Below, in pieces: positions 52,770 to 61,056 of a stretch of DNA of 64,000 bases. A model generated the notes under the pieces. The model worked only from the letters and a program-made list of their open reading frames with translations, was not told where the DNA came from and did no database searches. A program made the translations under genes and the position numbers. The stretch is taken from NCBI GenBank assembly GCA_023440825.1, contig JAEXRL010000009.1, forward strand, positions 62,001 through 126,000, in the 5' to 3' direction. How positions within the stretch are numbered: the stretch's first letter is position 1; every line of letters starts with the position of its first letter. The stretch is from Pseudomonadota bacterium. Lineage in GTDB: Bacteria > Pseudomonadota > Gammaproteobacteria > Burkholderiales > Burkholderiaceae_B.

Positions 52770-52803
52770 AATAACGCTAGCACAGCCAGTGTGATGCCCA
52801 AGC

Positions 52804-52832
52804 CTTGAAATTACCATTCTTGCCCCTATGTA
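52804..52832 (+). promoter_or_regulatory. Sigma-32 heat-shock promoter of htpG
   Basis: CTTGAAA (52804-52810), 12-base spacer, CCCCTATGTA (52823-52832), very close to the sigma-32 consensus CTTGAAA/CCCCATNTA. Start site would fall about 50 bases upstream of the htpG ATG at 52890. Confidence 0.8.
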
Positions 52833-52889
52833 TACAGCATGGTGCCGCTTGGCGGCAATTGGGCAACATTTTTACCGTATATTTTGATC

Positions 52890-54794
52890 ATGAGTCAGAC
52901 CGAACCCGTATCCACTGCCGAAACACTAGGTTTTCAGGCCGAAGTCAAACAGTTGCTGCATTTGATGATCCACTCTTTATACAGCAACAAAGAGATATTC
53001 TTACGCGAACTGGTGTCCAATGCGTCCGACGCCTGCGACAAATTACGTTTCGAAGCGCTGGACGATCCAGCACTGCTTGAAGGCGATAGCGATTTACATA
53101 TCCGTGTTGAGTACGACAAACAGGCGCGTACTATCACCATTAGTGATAACGGTATTGGTATGTCGCGTGATGAAGCCATCGCCAATCTGGGTACGATTGC
53201 GCGCTCAGGAACTAAAGAGTTTTTTGCCCAGTTAACCGGTGATAAACAAAAAGACACCCAGTTAATTGGTCAATTTGGCGTGGGTTTTTATTCCTCATTT
53301 ATTGTGGCCGATAAGGTGTCTGTGCTGACCCGCCGTGCGGGGGAGGGCCAAGAAGCTACATTATGGGAATCTGCGGGCGAAGGTGAGTTCACTATTGCAG
53401 CAGCCCAGAAACAAGAGCGTGGTACTGCTATTACCTTGCATTTGCGTGAGCAAGAGGACGAGTTCCTAGATGGCTGGCGCTTGCGTAATGTGTTGCGTCG
53501 TTATTCCGATCATATTTCCTTGCCTGTGCAAATGCGCAAAGAAGAGTGGGATGCCGAGAAAAACGAGCAGCTTAAGCAAGATGAATGGGAAAACGTTAAT
53601 CAGGCGAGTGCATTATGGACACGCTCTAAGTCAGAAGTCAGCGATGAGCAGTATGCCGAATTCTACAAGCATATTGCCCATGACTTTGAAGATCCCATGG
53701 CTTGGACGCACAACCGAGTAGAGGGGCGCAGTGAGTACACGCAGCTTTTATACGTTCCTAAAAAGGCACCTTTTGATTTGTGGGACCGCGATGCGCGCCG
53801 TGGTGTGAAGCTGTATGTGAAGCGCGTGTTCATCATGGATGATGCAGAGCAACTGCTGCCTGCCTATATGCGTTTTGTGCGTGGTGTGATTGACTCGGCG
53901 GATCTGCCATTGAACGTGTCGCGAGAAATCTTGCAAGAGAGCCGAGATGTGCGCTCCATTCGCGAAGGCAACGCGCGCCGTATTTTGGCTTTGCTGGAAG
54001 ACCTAGCAGAAAACAAGCCTGAGCAGTATGCCGAGTTCTGGACCCAGTTTGGCCAGGTACTAAAAGAAGGAGCGGGTGAGGATGTTGGCAATCAGGAGCG
54101 TATTGCTGGCTTGATGCGATTTGCGTCGACGCATAACGACAATGCGATTCAAAATGTTTCGTTTGCCGATTACATTGCTCGCATGAAAGATGAGCAGGAC
54201 AAAATATATTATGTCACTGCGGAATCTTATGCAGCAGCAGCGCATAGCCCTCACTTGGAAGTATTCCGTAAAAAAGGCATAGAAGTCTTGTTGCTTACCG
54301 ATCGTGTGGATGAGTGGATGTTGTCGTATTTGCGTGAATTTGACGGTAAGTCCTTGGTGTCCGTGGCTAAGGGTGGCCTAGATTTAGATGCTTTGGCAGA
54401 CGAGGAAGAGAAAAAGCATCAGGCCGAGGTGGCTGAAACATTTAAGCCCTTGGTCGAGCGTTTGCAAACCAGCTTAGGCGAAAAGGTGAAGGAAGTACGC
54501 ATCACTGCCCGTTTGGTGGATTCGCCTGCTTGCGTAGTGGTCGATGCTAATGAACTTAGCCCGCATCTATTGCGTATGCTGCAGGCCGCAGGGCAGGAAG
54601 CACCCGAGGTAAAGCCTATTTTGGAAATTAACCCTGACCACGAGTTGATCGCTCGTGTGCAGCAAGCTGATGATAGCGACTTTCAAGAGTGGGCTTTATT
54701 GCTGCTAGAGCAGGCCATGTTGGCTGAGGGAGCATCCTTGCAAGATCCGGCAACATTTGTGAAACGCGTCAATCGCTTGTTGCTGAAGCTATAA
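52890..54794 (+). CDS. htpG: Chaperone protein HtpG (Hsp90)
   Basis: ATP-dependent chaperone dimer. 634 residues from the ATG at 52890; the upstream frame (to 52839) adds 17 residues overlapping the promoter downstream region. GHKL ATPase domain: SNASDACDKLRFEAL (about 37-51), DNGIGM, GTIARSGTKEF, QFGVGFYSSF; middle domain with the Hsp90 signature NVSREILQESRDV; C-terminal dimerisation domain. No clear ribosome-binding site. Confidence 0.96.
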   Translation: MSQTEPVSTAETLGFQAEVKQLLHLMIHSLYSNKEIFLRELVSNASDACDKLRFEALDDPALLEGDSDLHIRVEYDKQARTITISDNGIGMSRDEAIANLGTIARSGTKEFFAQLTGDKQKDTQLIGQFGVGFYSSFIVADKVSVLTRRAGEGQEATLWESAGEGEFTIAAAQKQERGTAITLHLREQEDEFLDGWRLRNVLRRYSDHISLPVQMRKEEWDAEKNEQLKQDEWENVNQASALWTRSKSEVSDEQYAEFYKHIAHDFEDPMAWTHNRVEGRSEYTQLLYVPKKAPFDLWDRDARRGVKLYVKRVFIMDDAEQLLPAYMRFVRGVIDSADLPLNVSREILQESRDVRSIREGNARRILALLEDLAENKPEQYAEFWTQFGQVLKEGAGEDVGNQERIAGLMRFASTHNDNAIQNVSFADYIARMKDEQDKIYYVTAESYAAAAHSPHLEVFRKKGIEVLLLTDRVDEWMLSYLREFDGKSLVSVAKGGLDLDALADEEEKKHQAEVAETFKPLVERLQTSLGEKVKEVRITARLVDSPACVVVDANELSPHLLRMLQAAGQEAPEVKPILEINPDHELIARVQQADDSDFQEWALLLLEQAMLAEGASLQDPATFVKRVNRLLLKL

Positions 54795-54872
54795 GCGTAT
54801 GCTTCGGGCAGCTTGCATCTAATGTGCGCATGCTGCTATTGAGCTAGCGTGCATGCAGATTTGGATAAATAG

Positions 54873-54911
54873 GGACTGAATCCAGAGGTTTACTGGATTC
54901 AGTCCTTTTTT
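54873..54911 (+). terminator. Strong terminator after htpG
   Basis: GGACTGAATCCAG (54873-54885) and CTGGATTCAGTCC (54893-54905) form a perfect 13-base stem with a 7-base loop, followed by TTTTTT. Confidence 0.96.
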
Positions 54912-55187
54912 GTTGCGAATCTAATTGATGACTGTGTGTAAAAAAGCGTGTCGCTTAGGCTTTTCGTTGCACAGAAACTACAAAACGTTCGTGAATATTC
55001 ACTTCAGCCAGTCAAATTAGCAATATATTAGTTTTTAGATGGTGTTTCAGAATAAGAATGATTAACATTTAGAAATAGGTTTTTATCTTTTCCTTTTTGT
55101 TTGTTAATCAGGTGTCCGTGATGCACTCACGTAGGGCGCCGGGGCCCGCTTTTGCCTGCGGGAATTCGACTTATTACGGAGCAGTTC
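54912..55187 (+). other. Upstream region of the TonB-dependent receptor
   Basis: AT-rich promoter region with no gene. It contains the candidate Fur site listed separately. GGAG about 8 bases ahead of the receptor ATG. Confidence 0.5.
55049..55069. promoter_or_regulatory. Candidate Fur box
   Basis: Reverse strand reads TTAATCATTCTTATT (complement of 55051-55065), close to the common Fur half-site pattern ATAATCATTCTCATT, upstream of a siderophore-receptor gene. Seen by eye; unscored. Confidence 0.45.
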
Positions 55188-57374
55188 ATGTCTCAGCCGT
55201 TGGCGTATCAGCCGTTTTCATTCAAAGAAACGGTCTTGTCCGCAGCCTTGTTCGCTGCCTTAAGCAGTTCAGCCTTAGCGCAAGGCACCAATTCTGATGT
55301 TACCCAATTGCCCTCTATACAGGTTCAGGGACAGTCCGAGAGCTATCAGACCAAGCAAGTGCAGTCGCATAAATTCACTGCCCCTTTGCTGGATACGCCA
55401 CGCACGGTAACGGTGATTCCTGAAGAAGTAATTGTGGATCGTGGTGCTACCTCTTTGCAGGACGTCTTGCGCTTTACGCCTGGCGTTACCTTGGGTTCAG
55501 GTGAGGGCGGCACTCCTCAGGGAGACCGTCCATTTATTCGTGGTTACGAGGCCAGTACCGATATTTTTATTGACGGGGTACGCGATTACGCTCGTGGTAG
55601 CCATGAAACCTTTAACTTGGAAGCTGTAGAGGTTCTTAAAGGGCCAAGTTCGGCATTTACCGGTCGTGGTGGTACAGGTGGCAGTATAAATCTGGAAACC
55701 AAAAAACCACGTTTGGGAGATTTCTTTGAAGCTTCGGCAGGCGTAGGTACGGATAAACAGTATCGCATGACGGTAGATGGTAACTATAGCTTTACAGAAA
55801 CCGCTGCGTTCCGTCTAAACGTAATGCGCATGGGCGGCGACATGCCCGGTCGTGATCAGGTGAAAATAGACCGTTGGGGCATTGCTCCTTCTATTGCTTT
55901 TGGTCTGGGTACACCTACACGCGTGACGTTAAGCTATTCCCATATAGAAAATAAAGACTCTCCTGATTGGGGGATTCCGTTCAGAAATGCGGCCAATCCG
56001 GGTCGTGTAACGCCGCTTGAGCCTAATCGCGATAATTTTTATGGTCGTAAGCACGTGGACTATAGAAAAAATATTTTCGATACGGCCACCGTGGATGTAG
56101 AACATGATCTGACTGATAGGCTCACTGTACGTAACGTCACGCGTTACGGTAAAAGCCTGAATGAATACTTGTATACCCGTCCTTCATTTGATAATTGTAA
56201 GGCGGGTGCAGGCGGTTCATGCGCGTCCGAGGACGCAGGCTTACAGTTTACTCGGGCTGATCGCGCGCGCTGGCGTGAAAGCGAGTCTTTGGTTAACCAG
56301 ACCGAGTTGTTCGGAGATCTGCAGACCGGGGCTATTAAGCACGAGTTTGTGGTGGGTGCGGAGCTGAGCAAAGAGGACATTTACTCTCGGAATGCTGTGG
56401 GTGGCGTGAAAAGCGATACAGATAGTTTCTGGAATCCCAACCCAAACCGCACTTATGTGAATACTTTGAGTTTCGGTGAAAAAACCAAAAATGGCAGTAT
56501 TCGTAACTCCTCAATCTATGCTTTTGACACCATACATCTTAGCCAGCAGTGGCTACTGAATGCGGGTTTGCGTTATGATAGCTTCAAAGTGAGCCAAGAC
56601 GGGAATAATGCCAAGAGCCGCAAGGATAGCATCTGGAACTATCAGGCAGGCGTGGTATATAAACCGGTTCCGTTCGGAGCGGTGTATCTGTCTTACGGTA
56701 CCTCCAGCAATCCTTCGGGAGAGAATCTGGGACAAGCAGGTGGTGCAGACGGCCCGGCAGGTGGAGCTCAATTACATGACGTCAAGCCTGAGCGTAGCCA
56801 TAGTTGGGAGCTAGGTACCAAGTGGGATCTGATGCAGCAACGTCTGTCCTTAAGCGCCGCGATTTTTGAAACCAAGAAAACCGATGCGCGTTCTCATGAC
56901 GTGGATGGAACGGTAAGGCTGGCAGGTAGTAATCGAGTACGAGGCCTGGATCTAGGCATTAATGGTGCGATTACACCTGAGTGGAGCATCTGGGCAGGCT
57001 ACACCTACCTGGATCCTAAAGTGTTGAAGTACCGCAATCGTGCGAATGTGTTCGATGGCAAGCAAATGAAATTTATTGCCAAGAACAATGCCACCTTGTG
57101 GACGACGTACAAAGTATTGCCACAGTGGACAGTGGGTGCAGGGGTGACGTATGTAGGACAGCGTTTTGTTGATGATGAAAACGTCTTGAAACTGCCAGCG
57201 CATACCGTATACGACGCCATGATTTCCTACGATGTGACTAAGAACTTCAACTTGCGTTTAAACGGTAATAATCTGGGCAATGCTCGGGTATACGACGCTT
57301 CTCACGTTGGTCTATTTGCTAACGTAGGGCCAGGTCGTTCTTACATGCTAAACGCGACGTATCGTTTTGAATAA
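55188..57374 (+). CDS. TonB-dependent siderophore receptor (catecholate/Fiu type)
   Basis: Outer-membrane receptor for ferric siderophores, 728 residues from the ATG at 55188. Signal peptide ending SSSALA-QGTNS, TonB box region (LPSIQVQGQ), plug domain with TPRTVTVIPEEVI, LQDVLRFTPGVT and FIRGYEASTDIFIDGVRD, then a 22-strand barrel ending in the aromatic-terminal strand YMLNATYRFE. The neighbouring piuC-like gene is the usual companion of Fiu/PiuA catecholate receptors. Confidence 0.93.
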   Translation: MSQPLAYQPFSFKETVLSAALFAALSSSALAQGTNSDVTQLPSIQVQGQSESYQTKQVQSHKFTAPLLDTPRTVTVIPEEVIVDRGATSLQDVLRFTPGVTLGSGEGGTPQGDRPFIRGYEASTDIFIDGVRDYARGSHETFNLEAVEVLKGPSSAFTGRGGTGGSINLETKKPRLGDFFEASAGVGTDKQYRMTVDGNYSFTETAAFRLNVMRMGGDMPGRDQVKIDRWGIAPSIAFGLGTPTRVTLSYSHIENKDSPDWGIPFRNAANPGRVTPLEPNRDNFYGRKHVDYRKNIFDTATVDVEHDLTDRLTVRNVTRYGKSLNEYLYTRPSFDNCKAGAGGSCASEDAGLQFTRADRARWRESESLVNQTELFGDLQTGAIKHEFVVGAELSKEDIYSRNAVGGVKSDTDSFWNPNPNRTYVNTLSFGEKTKNGSIRNSSIYAFDTIHLSQQWLLNAGLRYDSFKVSQDGNNAKSRKDSIWNYQAGVVYKPVPFGAVYLSYGTSSNPSGENLGQAGGADGPAGGAQLHDVKPERSHSWELGTKWDLMQQRLSLSAAIFETKKTDARSHDVDGTVRLAGSNRVRGLDLGINGAITPEWSIWAGYTYLDPKVLKYRNRANVFDGKQMKFIAKNNATLWTTYKVLPQWTVGAGVTYVGQRFVDDENVLKLPAHTVYDAMISYDVTKNFNLRLNGNNLGNARVYDASHVGLFANVGPGRSYMLNATYRFE

Positions 57375-57397
57375 GTAGTAGTATCTCCGTAGAATGG

Positions 57398-57430
57398 ATG
57401 GGGTCACTGTAAGGTGGCCCCATTTCCTTT
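57398..57430 (+). terminator. Hairpin/attenuator between receptor and piuC-like gene
   Basis: ATGGGGTCAC (57398-57407) pairs with GTGGCCCCAT (57414-57423), one G-T pair, followed by TTTCCTTT. Could be a partial terminator letting receptor exceed the downstream genes. Confidence 0.7.
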
Positions 57431-57457
57431 GTAGAGTGATTAAATCAAGGTGTTGTC

Positions 57458-58138
57458 ATGCTAATTGTCATTCCCGATGTATTGGATGCTGAACAGCTTC
57501 ATGACTGTCGGCAAGCATTAGAACAAGCACAGTGGGAAGATGGACGCAAGACGGCGGGCTATCTGGCGGTAAAAAGCAAAACGAATTTACAGCTTCCCTT
57601 GAGCAGTCCTTTAAGTCAAAAAATGGGTGAGTTCCTATTACACGTGCTCAGTGAGCATGCTCAGTTCATTGCGGCCGCTTTGCCCGCTCGGATTTTGCCT
57701 CCTCGTTTTAATCGTTACGAGGGGGGAGGGGAGTATGGAAATCACATTGATAATGCTATTTTCAGCGTGCCTGATACCGGACAACGTATACGCACTGATG
57801 TGTCCAGCACCTTGTTTTTTAGTGACCCAGAGGAGTATGAGGGGGGCGAACTCATTATTGAGGATGTGTACGGCACCCAAAGTGTGAAGTTGCCAGCAGG
57901 TCACATGGTGGTTTATCCGGGTACCAGCCTGCACAGAGTGAACCCCGTTACCTCGGGCACACGCTATGCCTCATTTTTCTGGACTCAAAGCATGGTCAGG
58001 CAGGCCCATCAACGCAGCTTGCTGTGGAGTCTGGACCAAAGCATACAAGCCTTGGCGCATCAGGGGGCGGATCAGGCCGAACTGGCTCGTTTAAGTGGTG
58101 TTTATCACAATTTGCTGCGTGAATGGGCTGAGCTCTAA
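57458..58138 (+). CDS. Fe(II)/2-oxoglutarate hydroxylase PiuC/YbiX
   Basis: Dioxygenase that accompanies catecholate receptors; exact substrate unknown. 226 residues. Iron ligands visible: His and Asp in GNHIDNAIF (HxD), distal His in GTSLHRVNPV, and the 2-oxoglutarate Arg in GTRYASFFW. The C-terminal helix is typical of PiuC. Confidence 0.92.
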   Translation: MLIVIPDVLDAEQLHDCRQALEQAQWEDGRKTAGYLAVKSKTNLQLPLSSPLSQKMGEFLLHVLSEHAQFIAAALPARILPPRFNRYEGGGEYGNHIDNAIFSVPDTGQRIRTDVSSTLFFSDPEEYEGGELIIEDVYGTQSVKLPAGHMVVYPGTSLHRVNPVTSGTRYASFFWTQSMVRQAHQRSLLWSLDQSIQALAHQGADQAELARLSGVYHNLLREWAEL

Positions 58139-58151
58139 GGTGGATGACAGC

Positions 58152-59264
58152 ATGAATCAGAAGGTGTTGCCAGAGTTGAACCAGATCCCTGCGCAGATTG
58201 CCAGTGTGCGCGATTATGAGACGTATGCTCAGCAGCGCATGTCTGCCGGGGCATGGGCGTATTTCAGTGGTGGAGCCGCTGATGAGCAGACGCTTAACGA
58301 TAATCTGGCTAGTTATCAGCGCTATGGTTTGTGGCCGGCGGCCTTGGCCTCATTACGCAATGCGCACACGCGTACTGAGTTATTGGGGCAAACGCTGGAG
58401 TATCCCATTATTTTGGCACCTATTGCTTATCAACGTATGGCTCATCCCGATGGTGAGCTAGCCACTGTGTTGGCGGCGGGCGCGATGCAGGCGGCTGCCA
58501 TTATTAGCATGCAGGCTAGTTACCGTATCGAGGATATTGCTGCCCAGGCGCATGGCCCCTTATGGCTGCAATGGTATTGGCAAAGCGATAAGGCATTCAT
58601 GTTGGATTTACTGTCCCGTGCTCGGGACAGTGGCTATCAGGCAATCGTGTTTACCGTCGATGCGCCGGTGAACGGCGTGCGTAATCGTGAGCAGCGCGCG
58701 GGGTTTAGTCTGCCTGCTGGGGTAGAAGCAGTAAATTTGCGCGCGAGTCAGCAAGTCACCAGTGTTCACGGCGCGGCAGGAACTAGCCCCTTATTTGGAA
58801 GTGGTCTGGTTGAGCATGCTCCGGACTGGAGTGATTTGGCCTGGTTGGTGCAACACAGCCCCTTGCCCGTTATTGTCAAAGGGCTTATGCGCCCTCAGGA
58901 TGTACGGAGAGCGGAACAGGCCGGAGTAGCGGCGGTGATTGTGTCCAATCATGGTGGCCGTACCCTAGATGGTGCGCCTGCAGCCTTGGATGTGCTTGAG
59001 GCGGTCGTTAACGTGGCGACAGTGCCCGTCTTGATGGATGGCGGCATACGCCGCGGCACCGATATTCTGAAAGCTTTGGCACTGGGGGCCAAAGCGGTAT
59101 TGCTTGGCAGGCCTTACGTCTATGCACTGGCAGCAGCAGGGCCCCGTGGGGTCGCTCATGTGCTGCATTTGTTACGTGCAGAGCTGGAGGTTGCCATGGC
59201 TTTAACTGGCTGTGCCCGTATTAGCGATATCAGCCCGCAAGTACTCTATCGGCACAGTCGTTAA
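58152..59264 (+). CDS. FMN-dependent alpha-hydroxy-acid oxidase/dehydrogenase
   Basis: TIM-barrel flavoenzyme of the lactate oxidase / glycolate oxidase / LldD class, 370 residues from the ATG at 58152 with AAGGTGG upstream; the longer frame starts inside the piuC-like gene. FMN and active-site features: AYFSGGAADEQTL, PIILAPIAYQRMAHPDGE, the conserved NHGGRTLDG (catalytic His, SNHGGR), and PVLMDGGIRRGTDILKALALGA. No membrane-anchoring insertion is obvious, so oxidase or soluble dehydrogenase is possible. 13 bases after the piuC-like stop, so probably co-transcribed with iron-uptake genes. Confidence 0.9.
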   Translation: MNQKVLPELNQIPAQIASVRDYETYAQQRMSAGAWAYFSGGAADEQTLNDNLASYQRYGLWPAALASLRNAHTRTELLGQTLEYPIILAPIAYQRMAHPDGELATVLAAGAMQAAAIISMQASYRIEDIAAQAHGPLWLQWYWQSDKAFMLDLLSRARDSGYQAIVFTVDAPVNGVRNREQRAGFSLPAGVEAVNLRASQQVTSVHGAAGTSPLFGSGLVEHAPDWSDLAWLVQHSPLPVIVKGLMRPQDVRRAEQAGVAAVIVSNHGGRTLDGAPAALDVLEAVVNVATVPVLMDGGIRRGTDILKALALGAKAVLLGRPYVYALAAAGPRGVAHVLHLLRAELEVAMALTGCARISDISPQVLYRHSR

Positions 59265-59270
59265 GCCTTG

Positions 59271-59864
59271 TTAGGCATCGGGCAGGGCGCTACGCGGCCA
59301 GCCGTGTTCGCGTGCGACTCTGTCCCAGTCAAAGTGTGGGCCGGGGTCTGTTTTACGGTCTGGGGCGATGTGCTCATGGCCACGCACGGCATTAATGGCG
59401 TGATGCAGTCGCAAGGTTTGGCACAGACTGGCAAGTTCACGATATTGTTTATCGGTGAACGGGACGTAATCGCTACCCTCCAGTTCAATTCCTAGAGAAA
59501 AGTCGTTGCAACGTTCACGCCCTGAAAACTCTGATACGCCGGCATGCCAGGCACGTTTGAGCGTGGATACAAACTGAATAATTTGTCCAGTGCGACGAAT
59601 TAAAAAGTGAGCCGAGACTTTTATATCGCGTATGTTTTCGAACCAGGGGTCGGCCTCTATATCCAATTTGTTTTGGAAGAAATCTTGTATGTATGGGCCG
59701 CCAAATTGATTGGGCGGCAGGCTGATATTGTGCAGCACCACCAAATCAATGCTGGTGTTATCCGGCCTGTCGTCATGGTTGGGCGAGGGGGCTAAGTGCA
59801 CATTGGCGTGCCGTTTTAGCCAGCCAGTCTGGGTCAGCTCGTAAGCTTTGCGATGTCCAACCAT
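59271..59864 (-). CDS. ampD: 1,6-anhydro-N-acetylmuramyl-L-alanine amidase AmpD
   Basis: Cytoplasmic zinc amidase in peptidoglycan recycling; its loss typically derepresses ampC. 197 residues. Zinc ligands visible: His in LVVLHNISLPP, His in GHEHIAPDRK region and Asp in RKTDPGPHFDW, with AWHAGVSEFSGRERCNDFS and SLGIELEG typical of AmpD. No signal peptide. Confidence 0.94.
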   Translation of the reverse strand: MVGHRKAYELTQTGWLKRHANVHLAPSPNHDDRPDNTSIDLVVLHNISLPPNQFGGPYIQDFFQNKLDIEADPWFENIRDIKVSAHFLIRRTGQIIQFVSTLKRAWHAGVSEFSGRERCNDFSLGIELEGSDYVPFTDKQYRELASLCQTLRLHHAINAVRGHEHIAPDRKTDPGPHFDWDRVAREHGWPRSALPDA

Positions 59865-59868
59865 GGCT

Positions 59869-60108
59869 TTAGTTGCGCGGGCCCAGTTTGGCGTGCTCTA
59901 GACTACACCAGGTGTGATGATTGCTCATCAAGGCCTCAGAGCGTGGCAGATAAATACCGCAATGGGCACAGCGCACCATGGATTCTGCATGTTTGCCGCG
60001 TTTATAAGGAGTGGGGGGCTTGGAGGATTTATGTTTTTTTTGAGATATGATGCGCATGATAATCATGGCACCCAAAATTACCAAAATCCAGATTAAAACC
60101 TTAGCCAA
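59869..60108 (-). CDS. PP0621-type zinc-ribbon membrane protein
   Basis: 79 residues from a TTG start at 60108, supported by GAGG five bases upstream; the frame extends to 60177 inside the preceding gene. One N-terminal span (LAKVLIWILVILGAMIIMRI), a basic linker, and a C-terminal Cx2C...HxxC cluster (CAHCGIYLPRSEAL, NHHTWCSLEH) that probably binds zinc. Overlaps the ypjD-like gene by eight bases. Role unknown; companion of the ccsA-like gene in betaproteobacteria. Confidence 0.82.
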   Translation of the reverse strand: MAKVLIWILVILGAMIIMRIISQKKHKSSKPPTPYKRGKHAESMVRCAHCGIYLPRSEALMSNHHTWCSLEHAKLGPRN

Positions 60109-60952
60109 TTGTGCCTCGCTGCAGGATGACTTCCAGAACAAAACGGCTACCTGTGTAGGCCAGTAGCAAAAACGCAAAACCAGCCAGCGTCCAGCGCAGG
60201 GCGACGCGTCCGCGCCAGCCTCGAATACGACGACCGAGTAGCAGACTGCCGAAAGTCAGCCAGGATAAAAGAGTAAATAGGGTTTTATGGTCCAGAGGAA
60301 CCAGGTGGCCATCTACCTTTAACGAGACAGCAATCCCACTTAAAACGGTTAAGGTTAAAATGATAAATGCTACTCGCAGTAAACGAAAGAGTACTTGCTC
60401 TTGTACGAGTAGCGGTGGCATGGTTTCCAGCGCCCGGCCTAGCAGGCCGTGTTCGTGATGCAATGCCACTGGCCTGTGCAGTTGCTTATCGAGTGCTATC
60501 ATTAAGATAGCGTGCAAGGCGGCAACCGTGCTGAGCCCGTAGGCAATCAGTGCAATCAGCAAGTGCAGCCGTAGCCACTCGTTATTAGCGTGCTCAACAA
60601 TGGCACCTTGTGGGAATAAGGCAGCCATGATGCTGACGAGCGTGGCAGCAGGCAGTAAAATGAGTAGCAGGCTATCTAGGCGTAAGTACAGGCTCTGAAA
60701 CCAGAACACTACCATGCCCAGCCAAATGGCCGCTGAAAATGCCAAGGCCCATCCAAGGTGTAAGCCATGTGGCATGATAATAGTCAGCATGAGGCCTGCA
60801 CCATGCATAATGATAGCGGCGAGTAAGGCCACCCGGCTGGTGCGATCTAGTGCTGGCTTAGAGCTACCTTGCGTAATAGGCCGCCAAAGCGAGATCGACA
60901 ATGCGATATACACCAAGGCAGCCAGCAAGTGAAATACAATACTTGCAGACAT
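60101..60952 (-). CDS. ypjD: CcsA/YpjD-family inner-membrane protein
   Basis: 283 residues, eight or so spans, belonging to the cytochrome-c-assembly permease family in its short YpjD form. Conserved segments: NEWLRLHLLIALIAYGLSTV, HHEHGLLGRALETMPPL and LVPLDHKTLFTLLSWLTFG. E. coli YpjD (CorE) is linked to metal efflux; a heme role is not established. Divergent from ffh, the arrangement common in proteobacteria. Confidence 0.88.
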   Translation of the reverse strand: MSASIVFHLLAALVYIALSISLWRPITQGSSKPALDRTSRVALLAAIIMHGAGLMLTIIMPHGLHLGWALAFSAAIWLGMVVFWFQSLYLRLDSLLLILLPAATLVSIMAALFPQGAIVEHANNEWLRLHLLIALIAYGLSTVAALHAILMIALDKQLHRPVALHHEHGLLGRALETMPPLLVQEQVLFRLLRVAFIILTLTVLSGIAVSLKVDGHLVPLDHKTLFTLLSWLTFGSLLLGRRIRGWRGRVALRWTLAGFAFLLLAYTGSRFVLEVILQRGTIG

Positions 60953-61056
60953 ATGATCCGTTAATACCGAAATGACTGTTATGGCTTACGCCAAACATGC
61001 ATTTTATTCTTATTCCTAGTCCTACACGATAACCCAGTTTAAGCGATACCACTCCT

